From Flavobacterium phycosphaerae (GTDB lineage: Bacteria > Bacteroidota > Bacteroidia > Flavobacteriales > Flavobacteriaceae): a stretch of 64,000 bases of DNA. Where the stretch lies: contig NZ_JAAATZ010000001.1 of the NCBI RefSeq assembly GCF_010119235.1, positions 1,084,501 through 1,148,500 of the forward strand, read 5' to 3'. How positions within the stretch are numbered: position 1 is the stretch's first letter; every line of letters begins with the position of its first letter. The notes beneath the pieces are model-generated. The model had not been told where the DNA came from, did no database searches, and saw only the letters and a list, made by a program, of their open reading frames with translations. Both the position numbers and the translations under genes were made by a program. Below are positions 50,978-60,625 of the stretch, in pieces.

Positions 50978-51051
50978 GTTCTTATTTTTTGGCAAAAATA
51001 CTAATTTTTGTTGGTTTCGGCTTCCAATCCTTTTAAATCAAAACTTTGCCT

Positions 51052-51059
51052 TATATTTG
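51052..51059 (+). promoter_or_regulatory. -7 promoter element of lepA
   Basis: TATATTTG matches TAnnTTTG, 50 bp before the ATG. Confidence 0.5.
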
Positions 51060-51109
51060 CCGATTAAATGCGAAAGCGTTTTTAGCCCAAAAATTGACAG
51101 ATACAGAAG

Positions 51110-52906
51110 ATGAAGCATATTAGAAATTTTTGCATTATTGCACACATTGACCACGGAAAAAGTACCCTTGCGGATAGACTTCTTAGTGCTACTCAAACCG
51201 TTACCGCTCGTGAAGAGAAGGCCCAATTGCTTGACAATATGGACTTGGAGCGCGAGCGTGGGATTACCATTAAGAGTCACGCCATTCAGATGGAATACAA
51301 ATACAAAGGAGAGGACTATATTCTGAATCTTATAGATACTCCGGGACACGTAGATTTTTCGTATGAAGTTTCGCGTTCGATTGCCGCTTGTGAAGGAGCT
51401 TTGTTAATTGTGGATGCCGCTCAAAGCATACAGGCACAGACGATTTCAAATTTATATTTGGCTTTAGAAAATGACTTGGAAATTATTCCGGTATTGAATA
51501 AAGTGGATTTGCCGAGCGCGAATCCGGAAGAAGTTAGTGATGATATCATTGATTTATTAGGATGTAAAATGGAAGATATTATTCACGCTTCAGGTAAAAC
51601 CGGTTTTGGAGTGGAGAATATTTTAGCCGCTATTATTGAAAAAATTCCGGCACCAAAAGGAAATAAAGACGAACCTTTACAGGCTTTGATATTTGATTCA
51701 CACTATAATCCTTTCCGTGGAATTGAGGTTATTTTCCGTGTGAAAAACGGTGAAATCAAAAAGGGGCAAAAAATTAAGTTCATGGCTACCGGAAATGAAT
51801 ATTTTGCTGATGAAGTAGGAACGTTGAAGTTAAACCAGGTTCCGAAAAATGTGATTTCTACAGGAGATGTGGGTTATTTAATTTCGGGAATTAAGGAGGC
51901 GAAAGAAGTAAAGGTTGGGGATACCTTAACCGATGCCAAAACGCCAACCACAAATATGATTACAGGATTTGAGGATGTAAAGCCAATGGTTTTTGCCGGA
52001 ATTTATCCTGTAGACACTGAAGATTATGAAGATTTGCGTGCTTCGATGGAGAAACTGCAATTGAATGACGCTTCTTTGGTGTTTACGCCTGAAAGTTCTG
52101 CCGCTCTTGGTTTTGGTTTCCGTTGTGGATTCTTAGGAATGTTGCATTTGGAAATTATTCAGGAACGATTGGAGCGCGAATATGATATGACCGTGATTAC
52201 TACGGTTCCCAACGTTTCTTATTTGGCCTACACCAAAAAAGAACCGGAAGTTGGTTTTGTGGTAAACAATCCGTCCGATTTGCCGGAACCATCTAAATTA
52301 GACCGAGTGGAGGAGCCTTTTATAAAAGCTACTATCATTACCAAAGCTGATTATGTTGGAAATGTAATGAGTTTGTGTATTGAAAAACGTGGTGTTATCA
52401 CGAATCAAACGTATTTAACTACGGAAAGAGTAGAATTGAACTTTGATATGCCTTTGGCAGAGATTGTATTCGATTTTTATGATAGATTGAAGACTGTTTC
52501 CAAAGGATATGCCTCATTTGACTATTCTCCAATTGGAATGCGTTCTTCCAAATTAGTAAAATTGGATGTTTTATTAAATGCCCAATCGGTGGATGCTCTT
52601 TCGGCTTTAATTCACGAGAGTAATGCTTATAATATTGGTAAAAAAATGTGTGAGAAGTTGCGTGAATTGATTCCGAGACAACAGTTTGATATTCCGATTC
52701 AGGCAGCAATTGGTGCTAAAATCATTGCGCGTGAAACGATAAAAGCCTTGAGAAAAGATGTTACCGCCAAATGTTACGGTGGGGATATTTCGCGTAAGCG
52801 TAAATTGTTGGAAAAACAGAAAAAAGGAAAGAAAAGAATGCGTTTGGTAGGAAATGTAGAAATTCCGCAAGAAGCTTTTATGGCGGTTCTGAAACTAAAC
52901 GATTAA
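51110..52906 (+). CDS. lepA: Elongation factor 4 (back-translocating GTPase)
   Basis: 598 aa, full length. GTPase with G1 AHIDHGKST (residues 11-19), G3 DTPGHVDF and G4 NKVD, domains II-IV and the LepA-specific C-terminus with [17 protein letters not shown]. It acts on stalled or misfolded ribosome states. Monocistronic. Confidence 0.98.
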   Translation: MKHIRNFCIIAHIDHGKSTLADRLLSATQTVTAREEKAQLLDNMDLERERGITIKSHAIQMEYKYKGEDYILNLIDTPGHVDFSYEVSRSIAACEGALLIVDAAQSIQAQTISNLYLALENDLEIIPVLNKVDLPSANPEEVSDDIIDLLGCKMEDIIHASGKTGFGVENILAAIIEKIPAPKGNKDEPLQALIFDSHYNPFRGIEVIFRVKNGEIKKGQKIKFMATGNEYFADEVGTLKLNQVPKNVISTGDVGYLISGIKEAKEVKVGDTLTDAKTPTTNMITGFEDVKPMVFAGIYPVDTEDYEDLRASMEKLQLNDASLVFTPESSAALGFGFRCGFLGMLHLEIIQERLEREYDMTVITTVPNVSYLAYTKKEPEVGFVVNNPSDLPEPSKLDRVEEPFIKATIITKADYVGNVMSLCIEKRGVITNQTYLTTERVELNFDMPLAEIVFDFYDRLKTVSKGYASFDYSPIGMRSSKLVKLDVLLNAQSVDALSALIHESNAYNIGKKMCEKLRELIPRQQFDIPIQAAIGAKIIARETIKALRKDVTAKCYGGDISRKRKLLEKQKKGKKRMRLVGNVEIPQEAFMAVLKLND

Positions 52907-52927
52907 TTTCAAATAAAAATACAGACA

Positions 52928-52955
52928 AACCCAATGGCGAAAGTTGTTGGGTTTT
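52928..52955 (+). terminator. Terminator of lepA
   Basis: AACCCAA / TTGGGTT arms with a 12-base loop and T6. Confidence 0.82.
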
Positions 52956-53011
52956 TTATTTAGCATTAACCACAGCAACTTTGTAACTTTGCAACCTAAA
53001 ATTGAGCAACT

Positions 53012-54058
53012 ATGTTAGAAGATAAAACGCCGCAGCGCACCTCACTTTCCCAACTTGGCGAATTTGGTTTGATTGATCATTTGACCAAAAACTTTGATGT
53101 TAAACAGCCTTCTACTATAAAAAGTATTGGCGATGACGCCGCTGTCTTGGATTTTGCAGCTAAAAAAGCAGTAGTTTCAACCGATTTATTGATTGAAGGC
53201 GTGCATTTTGATTTATCGTATATGCCGTTGCGTCATTTGGGTTATAAAGCCGTTGTGGTGAATGTTTCCGACATCTGTGCTATGAATGCTAAACCCACTC
53301 AGATAACGGTTTCTGTAGCGGTTTCTAATCGTTTTCCGTTGGAAGCTTTGGAAGAACTATTTGATGGTATTGCTTTGGCGGCAAAATTCTATAACGTTGA
53401 TGTTATTGGAGGTGATACTACTTCGTCGCAAAAAGGATTGATTATTTCAATCACAGCGATTGGCGAAGCAAATGCAGAAGATATTGTTTATAGAAATGGT
53501 GCCAAAGAGGGTGACTTATTAGTGGTTACCGGAGATTTAGGTTCGGCTTATATGGGTTTACAAATTTTAGAAAGAGAGAAACAAGTCTTTCAGGTTAATC
53601 CGAACAACCAACCTGATTTAGATGCTTATACTTATCTAATTGAGCGTCAGTTAAAGCCTGAAGCAAGACATGATATTAGAGATTTATTGGAAAAACTAGA
53701 AGTAAAACCCACTGCTATGATTGATATTTCGGACGGGTTGTCTTCGGAGATTATTCATATTTGCAAGCAGAGTAAAGTAGGTTGTAATTTATACGAAGAA
53801 AAAATTCCGGTAGATCCTCAGTTTATTAATGTATGTGAGGAATTTAATATTGATTCTACTACAGTTGCTATTAATGGTGGTGAGGATTATGAGTTGTTGT
53901 TTACCATAGCTTTAGAAGATTTTGATAAAATTAAAGCTAATCCAAATTTCACAGTAATTGGTCATTTGACAAAAGAAAGTGAAGGCATTCATTTGATTAC
54001 AAGAGCTAATACTAAAATTCCACTAAAAGCCCGTGGTTGGGATGCTATGGAAGCATAA
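53012..54058 (+). CDS. thiL: Thiamine-monophosphate kinase
   Basis: 348 aa. It phosphorylates thiamine monophosphate to the diphosphate cofactor. PurM/ThiL-like motifs: IGDDAAVLDF, ADLLIEGVHF-type STDLLIEGVHF, NVSDICAMNAKPT, VIGGDTTSSQKG, MIDISDGLSSE and INGGEDYELLF. A -7 like TAACTTTG lies at 52984-52991. A hairpin terminator follows. Confidence 0.95.
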   Translation: MLEDKTPQRTSLSQLGEFGLIDHLTKNFDVKQPSTIKSIGDDAAVLDFAAKKAVVSTDLLIEGVHFDLSYMPLRHLGYKAVVVNVSDICAMNAKPTQITVSVAVSNRFPLEALEELFDGIALAAKFYNVDVIGGDTTSSQKGLIISITAIGEANAEDIVYRNGAKEGDLLVVTGDLGSAYMGLQILEREKQVFQVNPNNQPDLDAYTYLIERQLKPEARHDIRDLLEKLEVKPTAMIDISDGLSSEIIHICKQSKVGCNLYEEKIPVDPQFINVCEEFNIDSTTVAINGGEDYELLFTIALEDFDKIKANPNFTVIGHLTKESEGIHLITRANTKIPLKARGWDAMEA

Positions 54059-54059
54059 A

Positions 54060-54083
54060 AAAGCGATACCGAAGTATCGCTTT
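54060..54083 (+). terminator. Terminator of thiL
   Basis: Perfect AAAGCGATAC / GTATCGCTTT arms with a CGAA loop. Confidence 0.85.
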
Positions 54084-54201
54084 CCCCCTAAGTCTTGTAA
54101 ATCAAGGGGTAGTTTTTGAGTTATACTACCTCTTTTTAGAATCTACAAATACTAACCCTGAAATCATTCAGCTAAGGTAGTTATTGTAGATAAGGAGGTA
54201 A

Positions 54202-54239
54202 TTACGGTTTCCCGCATATTTTGTTACGGTTTCCCGTAA
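54202..54239. repeat. Two direct copies of TTACGGTTTCCCG
   Basis: Copies start at 54202 and 54224 (22 bp apart). The second, TTACGGTTTCCCGTAA, is a dyad (TTACGG / CCGTAA). They lie 6-43 bp beyond the stop of the LuxR-type regulator gene, in the space shared with thiL. Confidence 0.7.
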
Positions 54240-54244
54240 AATCG

Positions 54245-54909
54245 TTAAATGACACCTTTATTCTTGGCTTCATTGATTAAATCAATATCGGTTCCTCCTT
54301 TTACTTCCAGTATTTCCCTGATGTTTAGTTTGCGTTTTTCAATAGCGCTCAAAGAAAGCGGAATATATTGTGGTAAATCTTTGGTTTTCACTCCTTTGGA
54401 TAAATGAAAAAGAATCTGCTTGTCGAAAACATCTAATTCGATGTTATTGTATTGGGCTTGTCCGACTAATTTAATTACCGTTTGACTGTAATAGCTTTCG
54501 TTGTTGATGATTTTATCAAAAGCAAATAATAATTCATCAAAAGTTAAGTCGTTTTTGATAATTAAACCGCTTGGATTGATGTTTTTGATGATGTTGTTGA
54601 TTTTAAGCAATTCAGTGTGCATGGTTAACAATATCACTTTGCAGTTGGGCATTTCTGTTTTGATTAACATGGCCAAATCTTCACCGGAGTAAATTCCTTT
54701 TTCGGCATATTCGGGCATACTGATATCAAAGAAAGCGATGTCAAATGGTTTAGGCTGGTCAACAATGTTTTCATAGCCGCTTTTGCAGTTATTGGCTTGT
54801 GTTATAACAAACTCAAAACCTTGCTGACTGTATTTGTTAATAGCGTTTTTGTAGGCTTCAATAATAAAGGGTGGTCATCTACTATTAAAATGTTGATTGG
54901 GCTTGTCAT
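54245..54909 (-). pseudogene. LuxR-type response regulator 1 with one frame break
   Basis: The ATG at 54909 opens MTSPINILIVDDHP and then runs into a stop; the frame continues one base off as FIIEAYKNAINKYSQQG... through FFDISMPEY (phosphorylatable Asp) to the end at 54245. A single missing base at GGG 54869-54871 joins them into 221 aa: receiver (about 1-130) and a helical HTH-like DNA-binding end (KTKDLPQYIPLSLSAIEKRK). Its start overlaps the end of the kinase 1 frame (ATGA), so the two are a coupled pair. Without correction only 157 aa from an internal ATG (54718) could be made, lacking the active-site start. Confidence 0.85.
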
Positions 54910-56954
54910 GCTTCTGTTATAATTAGTTGTTGTTTGGTTTCAATTGGTAAGGTGATTACAATTTTGGTTCCGTGGTCTTTTTAGAAGTTATATCAATAAT
55001 TCCTTGGCAGTCGTGTGTTCTTGAAATCATGTTTTGCATCCCGATACCTTTGCTTTTTCTATTGACATCAAAACCAACACCATCGTCCTGGATTTTCAAG
55101 TATACATTTTCTTTATCTCCTTTTACTTCTACGTTGATGTTCTTGGCATTGGCATATTTATTAATATTCTGTAACCCTTCTTGTAATATACGGTACATGT
55201 TGATTTTAATATTATTACCTACTTTATCCCATTCAACATCATTGTCAATGGTATAAACCACATTAGCTTCATGAGATGTTTTTTGCTCTTCGAGTAAATT
55301 ATGCACGATAGAAACAAAGTTATTAATTAAAACTTGTTTTTCTCTATTCAGATCGTGTGAAATTTCACGGATGTCCTGTTCAATGGTTTTTAATTCGTTT
55401 AATAATTCAAACCTTCTTTTGATAGCGTCTTCGTCATTATTGTGATTTAAACTGTCTAAGTTTAAGCGAAGCCCAAACATTCGTCCTAATACACCATCAT
55501 GCAGGTCTTGGGCCAATCGTTTCTTTTCTTTGTTACGACTTTCATCTATAATAGCCTGTTGCGACATCATAAGGTTATAAATGTCTTCGTTGGCTTTCTG
55601 CTGAGCTTGTTTGTATAACAGCTCTCTGGTACGCGCGCGCTGGGCTCTTACTACAAATAACAAGACTACTACAATAAACGATACCACAAAAAAGTAAAGC
55701 AGTTGTCTGTTTTTTTCGGCTAAACTGTCTTTTTCCTGTATGATTTCGTCGGTTTCGTATGCTATTCTTGCGAATTTATCTTTAGTGATTCTATCAGACT
55801 GTTGAATACTATCGTTAAGTTTTATGTATTCACTATAATAAAAAGACGATTTCTTTTTGTCAATTAGAGAAAGTTGTTTTAAGGCAGCTAAAACATCACC
55901 TGATGAGCTTAAACTTTTAGCTTGTTTTAAAGCATCGGTAGAGTATTGAATAGCTTTTGTTGTATCATTTTTTTGAGAAAAATATTCTGAAAGATGTATT
56001 TTGTTTATTATCCCAGTTGAAAGATTCAAACTATCAGCAATTTTATATGTTTTGATAAAAAGCCGGTATGCTTCTGCTTTTTTTGTAATTTGAAAAATGA
56101 GTAAGCTAAATTATCGTATAATTTTGTATATAACTCAGGATTATCAACAAATAGATTTTTTTCTTTAAGAGCTAAATTAAAGTTAGATATAGCCTCTTTG
56201 TGATTGTTTAGATTCTGATAAACAACCCCCAAGTTATTTAATGTGACTGCTCTGTTATGGTTGTTACCTATTTTTTTGTAGAAGCGACTTCTAATGCTTT
56301 TTTGTGATATATTATAGAGTTGGTATAGTTTTTTAATTCGTTAGAACTTACTGCAATATAATTATACGCGAAATACTCTTTCGAATAGTCTTTATATTTT
56401 GACAAGTATCTTAGTGATAAGATTGATGATTGTTCACAGCCAGAAAAATCTCCAATATTTACCTGGACATATGCTTTTTCTAAATAATTCCTTCCTAGAT
56501 TTAAACTATCCTTTGTTTTATAAAAGAATTTTTCTGCTTTTACAAAATAGATATAAGAACTATCTATTTTACCAATATCAATATAATGATTTGCAAGTGC
56601 ACTGTATGATTTAGCAATAGAAGAAGTGTCTTTTGCTGAAGATGATATATCAATTAAATAATTAACGCTATTTAAAAAATCTTTGTTTTGTTTTAAAGAT
56701 TTAAAATTGGTAACCACTTTTAATAAATCAGCTCTGTTTTTTAAACTATTACTTTGAGATTTTAATATTAAAAAAGCTTTCCGGTTATTTTTTAGTTTTT
56801 CTTTAAATGATGTGTTAGTGTTTTGTTGCGACGACAGATAAAATGATAAGCTATCTTTAATAGGTGTTATGGTCGCCAACTTGTCGTTTTTATTTTTTGT
56901 ACAATTAAATAAAAACAAAAAGAAAGGAATTAATATAAGTACTCTTTTTTTCAA
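54906..56954 (-). pseudogene. TPR sensor histidine kinase 1 broken by three frame shifts
   Basis: Pieces at 56268-56954, 56026-56232 and 54956-56029 form one 683-aa kinase if one base is added at T7 56271-56277, T7 56078-56084 and CC 54970-54971. Layout: lipoprotein signal with LFNC, TPR repeats (about 60-350), membrane helix (YFFVVSFIVVVLLFVV), HisKA_3 box (KKRLAQDLHDGVLGRMFGLR, phospho-His in LHDG), HATPase_c with NINKYANA and DDGVGFDV. After the last correction the end reads TGTKIVITLPIE...EA and its TGA overlaps the regulator 1 ATG, which supports the corrected frame. No homologous full-length alternative is visible. Confidence 0.87.
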
Positions 56955-56994
56955 AATATAAAAATGAATTGCTAAAGTACTAAAAGTAATATCA

Positions 56995-57034
56995 ATAAAA
57001 AAAGACTTTCAAATATTTGAAAGTCTTTTTTTAT
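56995..57034. terminator. Bidirectional terminator between peptide gene and kinase 1
   Basis: Perfect 40-bp inverted repeat centred on AAATATTT with arms AAAAGACTTTCAAA / TTTGAAAGTCTTTT. It ends the repeat-peptide transcript before the kinase gene. Confidence 0.92.
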
Positions 57035-57057
57035 GATTGTAAAGTGTATATTAATTT

Positions 57058-57315
57058 TTAGAATCTAGGTCTTGTTACTACCTGACCACCGATTTCAGAT
57101 ACTGGTCTAGTTACTACCTGACCACCGATTTCAGATACTGGTCTAGTTACTACTTGACCACCAATTTCATATGCTAAAGGTCTAGTTACTACTTGACCAC
57201 CAATTTCAGCTACTGGTCTAGTTACTACTTGACCGCCAATTTCACTTGGTGTTGTGAACGACGTCACGATAAGCATTAAAGCTAATAATCCAAAAGTTGT
57301 TGCTAATTTTTTCAT
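57058..57315 (-). CDS. Secreted peptide precursor with five EIGGQVVTRP repeats
   Basis: 85 aa. Residues 1-24 are a signal peptide (KKLATTFGLLALMLIVTSF then TTPS). The rest is only repeats: five copies of EIGGQVVTRP, each followed by two or three variable residues (VA, LAY, VS, VS, RF). Two adjacent 36-bp DNA units are identical, so duplication is recent. It has its own terminator and lies between two TPR histidine kinase genes on the same strand. The layout, signal plus identical short modules, is that of a precursor cut into several copies of one peptide, or of a small repeat-built surface protein. I know no named family. Confidence 0.85.
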   Translation of the reverse strand: MKKLATTFGLLALMLIVTSFTTPSEIGGQVVTRPVAEIGGQVVTRPLAYEIGGQVVTRPVSEIGGQVVTRPVSEIGGQVVTRPRF

Positions 57316-57644
57316 AATTTGAGACTTTTTATTGTTAATGTTTTTGTTTCGTTTTTGTGGTGTGTGCCTTAGAAATGATTTGAGGCTATTGCACTTTCAC
57401 GATGTAAAACTAAAAAGGATGTCTCTGTGAAGCCCCATATATAAAGGTGTTTGTGGTAGAATGTACTCGTTTGATAGTGAATGGGGGTCAAATGCGAGTG
57501 GATGATTTTTGCAATTTTGGGGATTTTGTTAAGAATTAGCTTTGTTAGCCAGTAAGAGTTTTTATTTAATCTTATATTCTTAGTATGAGAAAGAATATAA
57601 TTAACGCTTTGACAAATTTGAATTATGAAAATATAGTTGAAGTC
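57316..57644. other. Non-coding spacer upstream of the repeat-peptide gene
   Basis: 329 bp, AT-rich. It contains a 10-bp inverted repeat TTATATTCTT / AAGAATATAA (57572-57600) just past the kinase 2 stop, which may be its terminator, and a weak -7-like TAGTTTTA on the minus strand (about 57404). No ORF of interest on either strand. Confidence 0.5.
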
Positions 57645-59671
57645 CTATATTGGAATTGAAATGTTAATTGTGGTACTTTTATTTGAAATAGACCTAATGA
57701 TAATTGTTCCATTTAGTTTTTTTACGCGTTGTTCGATATTCTGAATACCTATACCATCCCTTTTTTTCAGTGTGCAAAAACCTATTCCGTTATCTGTAAT
57801 AGAAAGACAAATATTTTTTTCGTCTAAAACGATACTAATAATGGCTTTTTTTGCCTTTGAGTGTTTATTAATGTTATTACTTGCTTCTTGAATGATGCGA
57901 TACAAATTCATTTTTATTTCACTTGAGATATTAACCCAATCGATTTCTTGATTAAGTTCCAAATAATAATTAGTTTCGTTGACTCTATTTTGTTCTTTAA
58001 TAAAATCAAACAATAACTTGTAGTAACTATTTGATTTTTTAAACATATTTTGATTCATGTTGTGTGTAATACTCCTGATTTCTTGCTCTATTTTAAAAAT
58101 ATCAGCAACGTAACTGATGCATTTTTTGATAGTTTTCGGATCGTTTTTGTCAGATAGTATTGAAAGATTGAGTCGGGTACTGGTTAATTTATTCATGACA
58201 CCGTCATGTAATTCTTGTGCGATTCTTTTTTTTCAGTTTGTCTTATTTCTTCTTCGTTTGTCTTTTGTATCAGCATCAATTGATAGATTTTTTCGTTTGC
58301 ATCTTGATGTGACTGTAACAATTCAAGTTCTTTTCTCTTGGTATTTTGTCGATAAATTACAAACACTAAAAACAAAACAATTAAAACGCTTAATCCTATA
58401 CTGGCAATTATCCAATTTTGTTTAAGAGCTGTTTCTTTTTGTTGTGTGATTTCTTCGGTTTCGAACTGAATTTTGTAATATTGATTTCGGGCATTTCTTT
58501 CATCAAAAAGTAAGCTGTCATTTTTTTGATGATATTCCTTAATATATTGAGGTGCTTTTTTGCTGTTTATTGCTCCCGCATTACTTAATGCTGTCAGATA
58601 GTAATATGGTGCTTTCGCTTCTTTAGCTAATCGTAAAGCTTTTTCTGAGTATTGAATGGCTTTTAGAGTGTCTTTTTTAAGAAAAAAATATTCAGATAAA
58701 TAAATATTGCTAACTGATTGCTCATTTTTTATCCCTAACGAATTAAACAAACTATCGGTTTTAAAAAAGATGGAAGGGACATAATTGTAGTTTTTTGTTT
58801 TCAGATAACAGTATCCCATGTTGTTTTGCAAATACACAATTGTTAAAGGGTCTTTTTCTATTAATTTTTTGTCATTTAAGGCAAGTTTAAAAAATGAAAT
58901 AGCTTTCTCATATTTTTTTAATTCTCTATATGCATTTCCGATATTATTTAAACAAGTAATTTTTGGGCAGTCATAAGGCATGTTTGGTACATTGTTGTTT
59001 TTTGCAAATTCTAATCCCTTTTGAAAAAAATAAATAGCTTTGTTATATTGCTTCATATTATGATAACAATTGCCAAGGTTAATAAAACAGCCATAAATGC
59101 TAAAATATTCTTTAGAGTTTTTGATTAAATGATAACCTTTTTTAGATGATAACTCAGAGCCTAAATAATCATCCATTTCAAATTGTACATAAGACTTGTT
59201 AAGATAGACTAGTCCTAATCCTAATTTATCATTTGTTTTTTTATAGAGCTTTTCTGCTTTGAGATAATAATAATATGAACTATCTAGAATATGTGTTTTT
59301 CTATAAAAACCAGCTTTATATCGATAATATCTAGCTAATCCTAAAGTGTCTTTGGTTTCAATACTTTTATGGAAATATAGGCTAGACACATTTTTGAACA
59401 TATTCCATCTTTTTGTTGCCAAATAATTAAAAGCGATTGAATTCAAATAAAATTTCATTAAACTATCATCCCTCCTCAAGTCAACAAAAGACAAAGCTTT
59501 GTCATTGTATTTTGTTTTTATATCGAATGCCAATGTATCATTGCCGGCCAAATCCAAATACTTCTTGATAGAATCATTTTTTGAATCTAAAACACCTGTT
59601 TTAGTTTTTTGCTCACAACTATACAGGAATGTTATGAGTAGCAAACACAGTAAGGATAATTTTTTAATCAT
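57645..59671 (-). pseudogene. TPR sensor histidine kinase 2 with one frame break
   Basis: The ATG at 59671 (MIKKLSLLCLLLITFLYSC, lipobox LYSC) opens a TPR region (about 40-370), a membrane helix (IIASIGLSVLIVLFLVFVIY) and the start of the HisKA_3 box, then stops. The frame resumes as MNKLTSTRLNLS... to the HATPase_c domain (NINKHSKAKK, TDNGIGF) and ends at 57645. One missing base in T8 58226-58233 restores TEKKRIAQELHDGVMNKLTS, with the phospho-His exactly at the break; the full length is 675 aa. It is a paralogue of kinase 1. Upstream is a 19-bp motif shared with the next gene. Confidence 0.87.
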
Positions 59672-59828
59672 ATTGCTGATTTGTTTAAAAAACAAAGTGA
59701 ATTTTAACATAAAGGTTAAAACTCACTTTTATTAATTTTGTTATAAAGCCATCATCATAGCTTTGTCAAATTTATATTCTTTCTTTTTGTAAATTTCTTT
59801 GTCAAAACGTATGGTTTATTTTTTATTC

Positions 59829-59847
59829 AAACCTCTAAAATAAACAG
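59829..59847. repeat. 19-bp direct repeat, copy upstream of kinase 2
   Basis: AACCTCTAAAATAAACAGA, identical to 60375-60393. This copy is 158 bp before the kinase 2 ATG; the other is 115 bp before the small secreted-protein gene. Both are in the same orientation relative to the gene they precede. Confidence 0.75.
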
Positions 59848-59863
59848 AAAATAGATTGGATTC

Positions 59864-59880
59864 GTAAAACTATGTTTTAC
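59864..59880 (-). terminator. Hairpin after the small secreted-protein gene
   Basis: Perfect GTAAAAC / GTTTTAC arms with a TAT loop, 3 bp after the stop codon; no T-tract follows, so it may be a weak terminator. Confidence 0.5.
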
Positions 59881-59882
59881 AA

Positions 59883-60260
59883 CTACATATTTATTCCGTT
59901 TAATTGTGATATCAGTTTTTTTGCTGCATTAACAATAGTTTGACAAGAAGATTTAGTTATGCCGGTTACGGTGCTATTCTCAATTCCTTGAGAAAATGAA
60001 ATCGATATTTCTACAGTTACCACACAGCTGTATTTATTATTGTCATCGTTTTTTGCATGTATGTCTTCTAAAATTTTATCTGAACATTCAACTAAATCCT
60101 TAAGAGTGCTAAACTTATACTTAGTTATCTCGTCATCCTGCTTTATGCTGATATAGGCATACTCAGTTTTCTCGCCGTTTACCGATTTAAAATCGTTCTG
60201 TGCATTTCCGTTAAATGAAAATAGAACACTGGTTAAGGAACCCAACAATAAATGTTTCAT
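59883..60260 (-). CDS. Small secreted hypothetical protein
   Basis: 125 aa from the ATG at 60260 (MKHLLLGSLTSVLFSFNGNA, a signal peptide); a TTG seven codons earlier is rejected. The mature part has two cysteines (LVECSDKI, KSSCQTIV) and one more in YSCVVTVE. No family recognised. Between kinase 2 and regulator 2, and sharing an upstream 19-bp motif with kinase 2, so a role in the same signalling system is possible, as inference. Confidence 0.72.
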   Translation of the reverse strand: MKHLLLGSLTSVLFSFNGNAQNDFKSVNGEKTEYAYISIKQDDEITKYKFSTLKDLVECSDKILEDIHAKNDDNNKYSCVVTVEISISFSQGIENSTVTGITKSSCQTIVNAAKKLISQLNGINM

Positions 60261-60625
60261 AGGCTTACGAATAATTTTCAATTAGTACAGCCCTGCTTCT
60301 TGTCGTCCAAAACATAAAAGCTAGGGCTGTATTTTTTGGGTTAGTTTAGTTTTCTTTACCTCTGCTTAATAACTAACCTCTAAAATAAACAGATAAATTT
60401 CTAATAATTTTGTCTTCAAAATACCACTTCTGAAAGACATCATAGTTGAGGGGTTAGTCTCCTTTTTTTACCGCATTATATAATGTTAAATATTTAACAT
60501 CGTAAAAGTAAAAGAGGAATAATACATTTTGATACACTAAAAGTGTACATTTTGTTAAAATTTGATTTATTTGGAAGTGTTTTTGCGTTTTCTATCTCAA
60601 GATAGATAGAATAAAAATGGGAAAG
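60261..60625. other. Non-coding spacer with repeats
   Basis: 365 bp, AT-rich. It holds the second 19-bp copy (60375-60393), a palindrome GTTAAATATTTAAC (60485-60498), a TACACT/AGTGTA hairpin (60533-60547) and a CTATCT/AGATAG hairpin (about 60592-60607) that may terminate regulator 2. No plausible gene. Confidence 0.55.
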
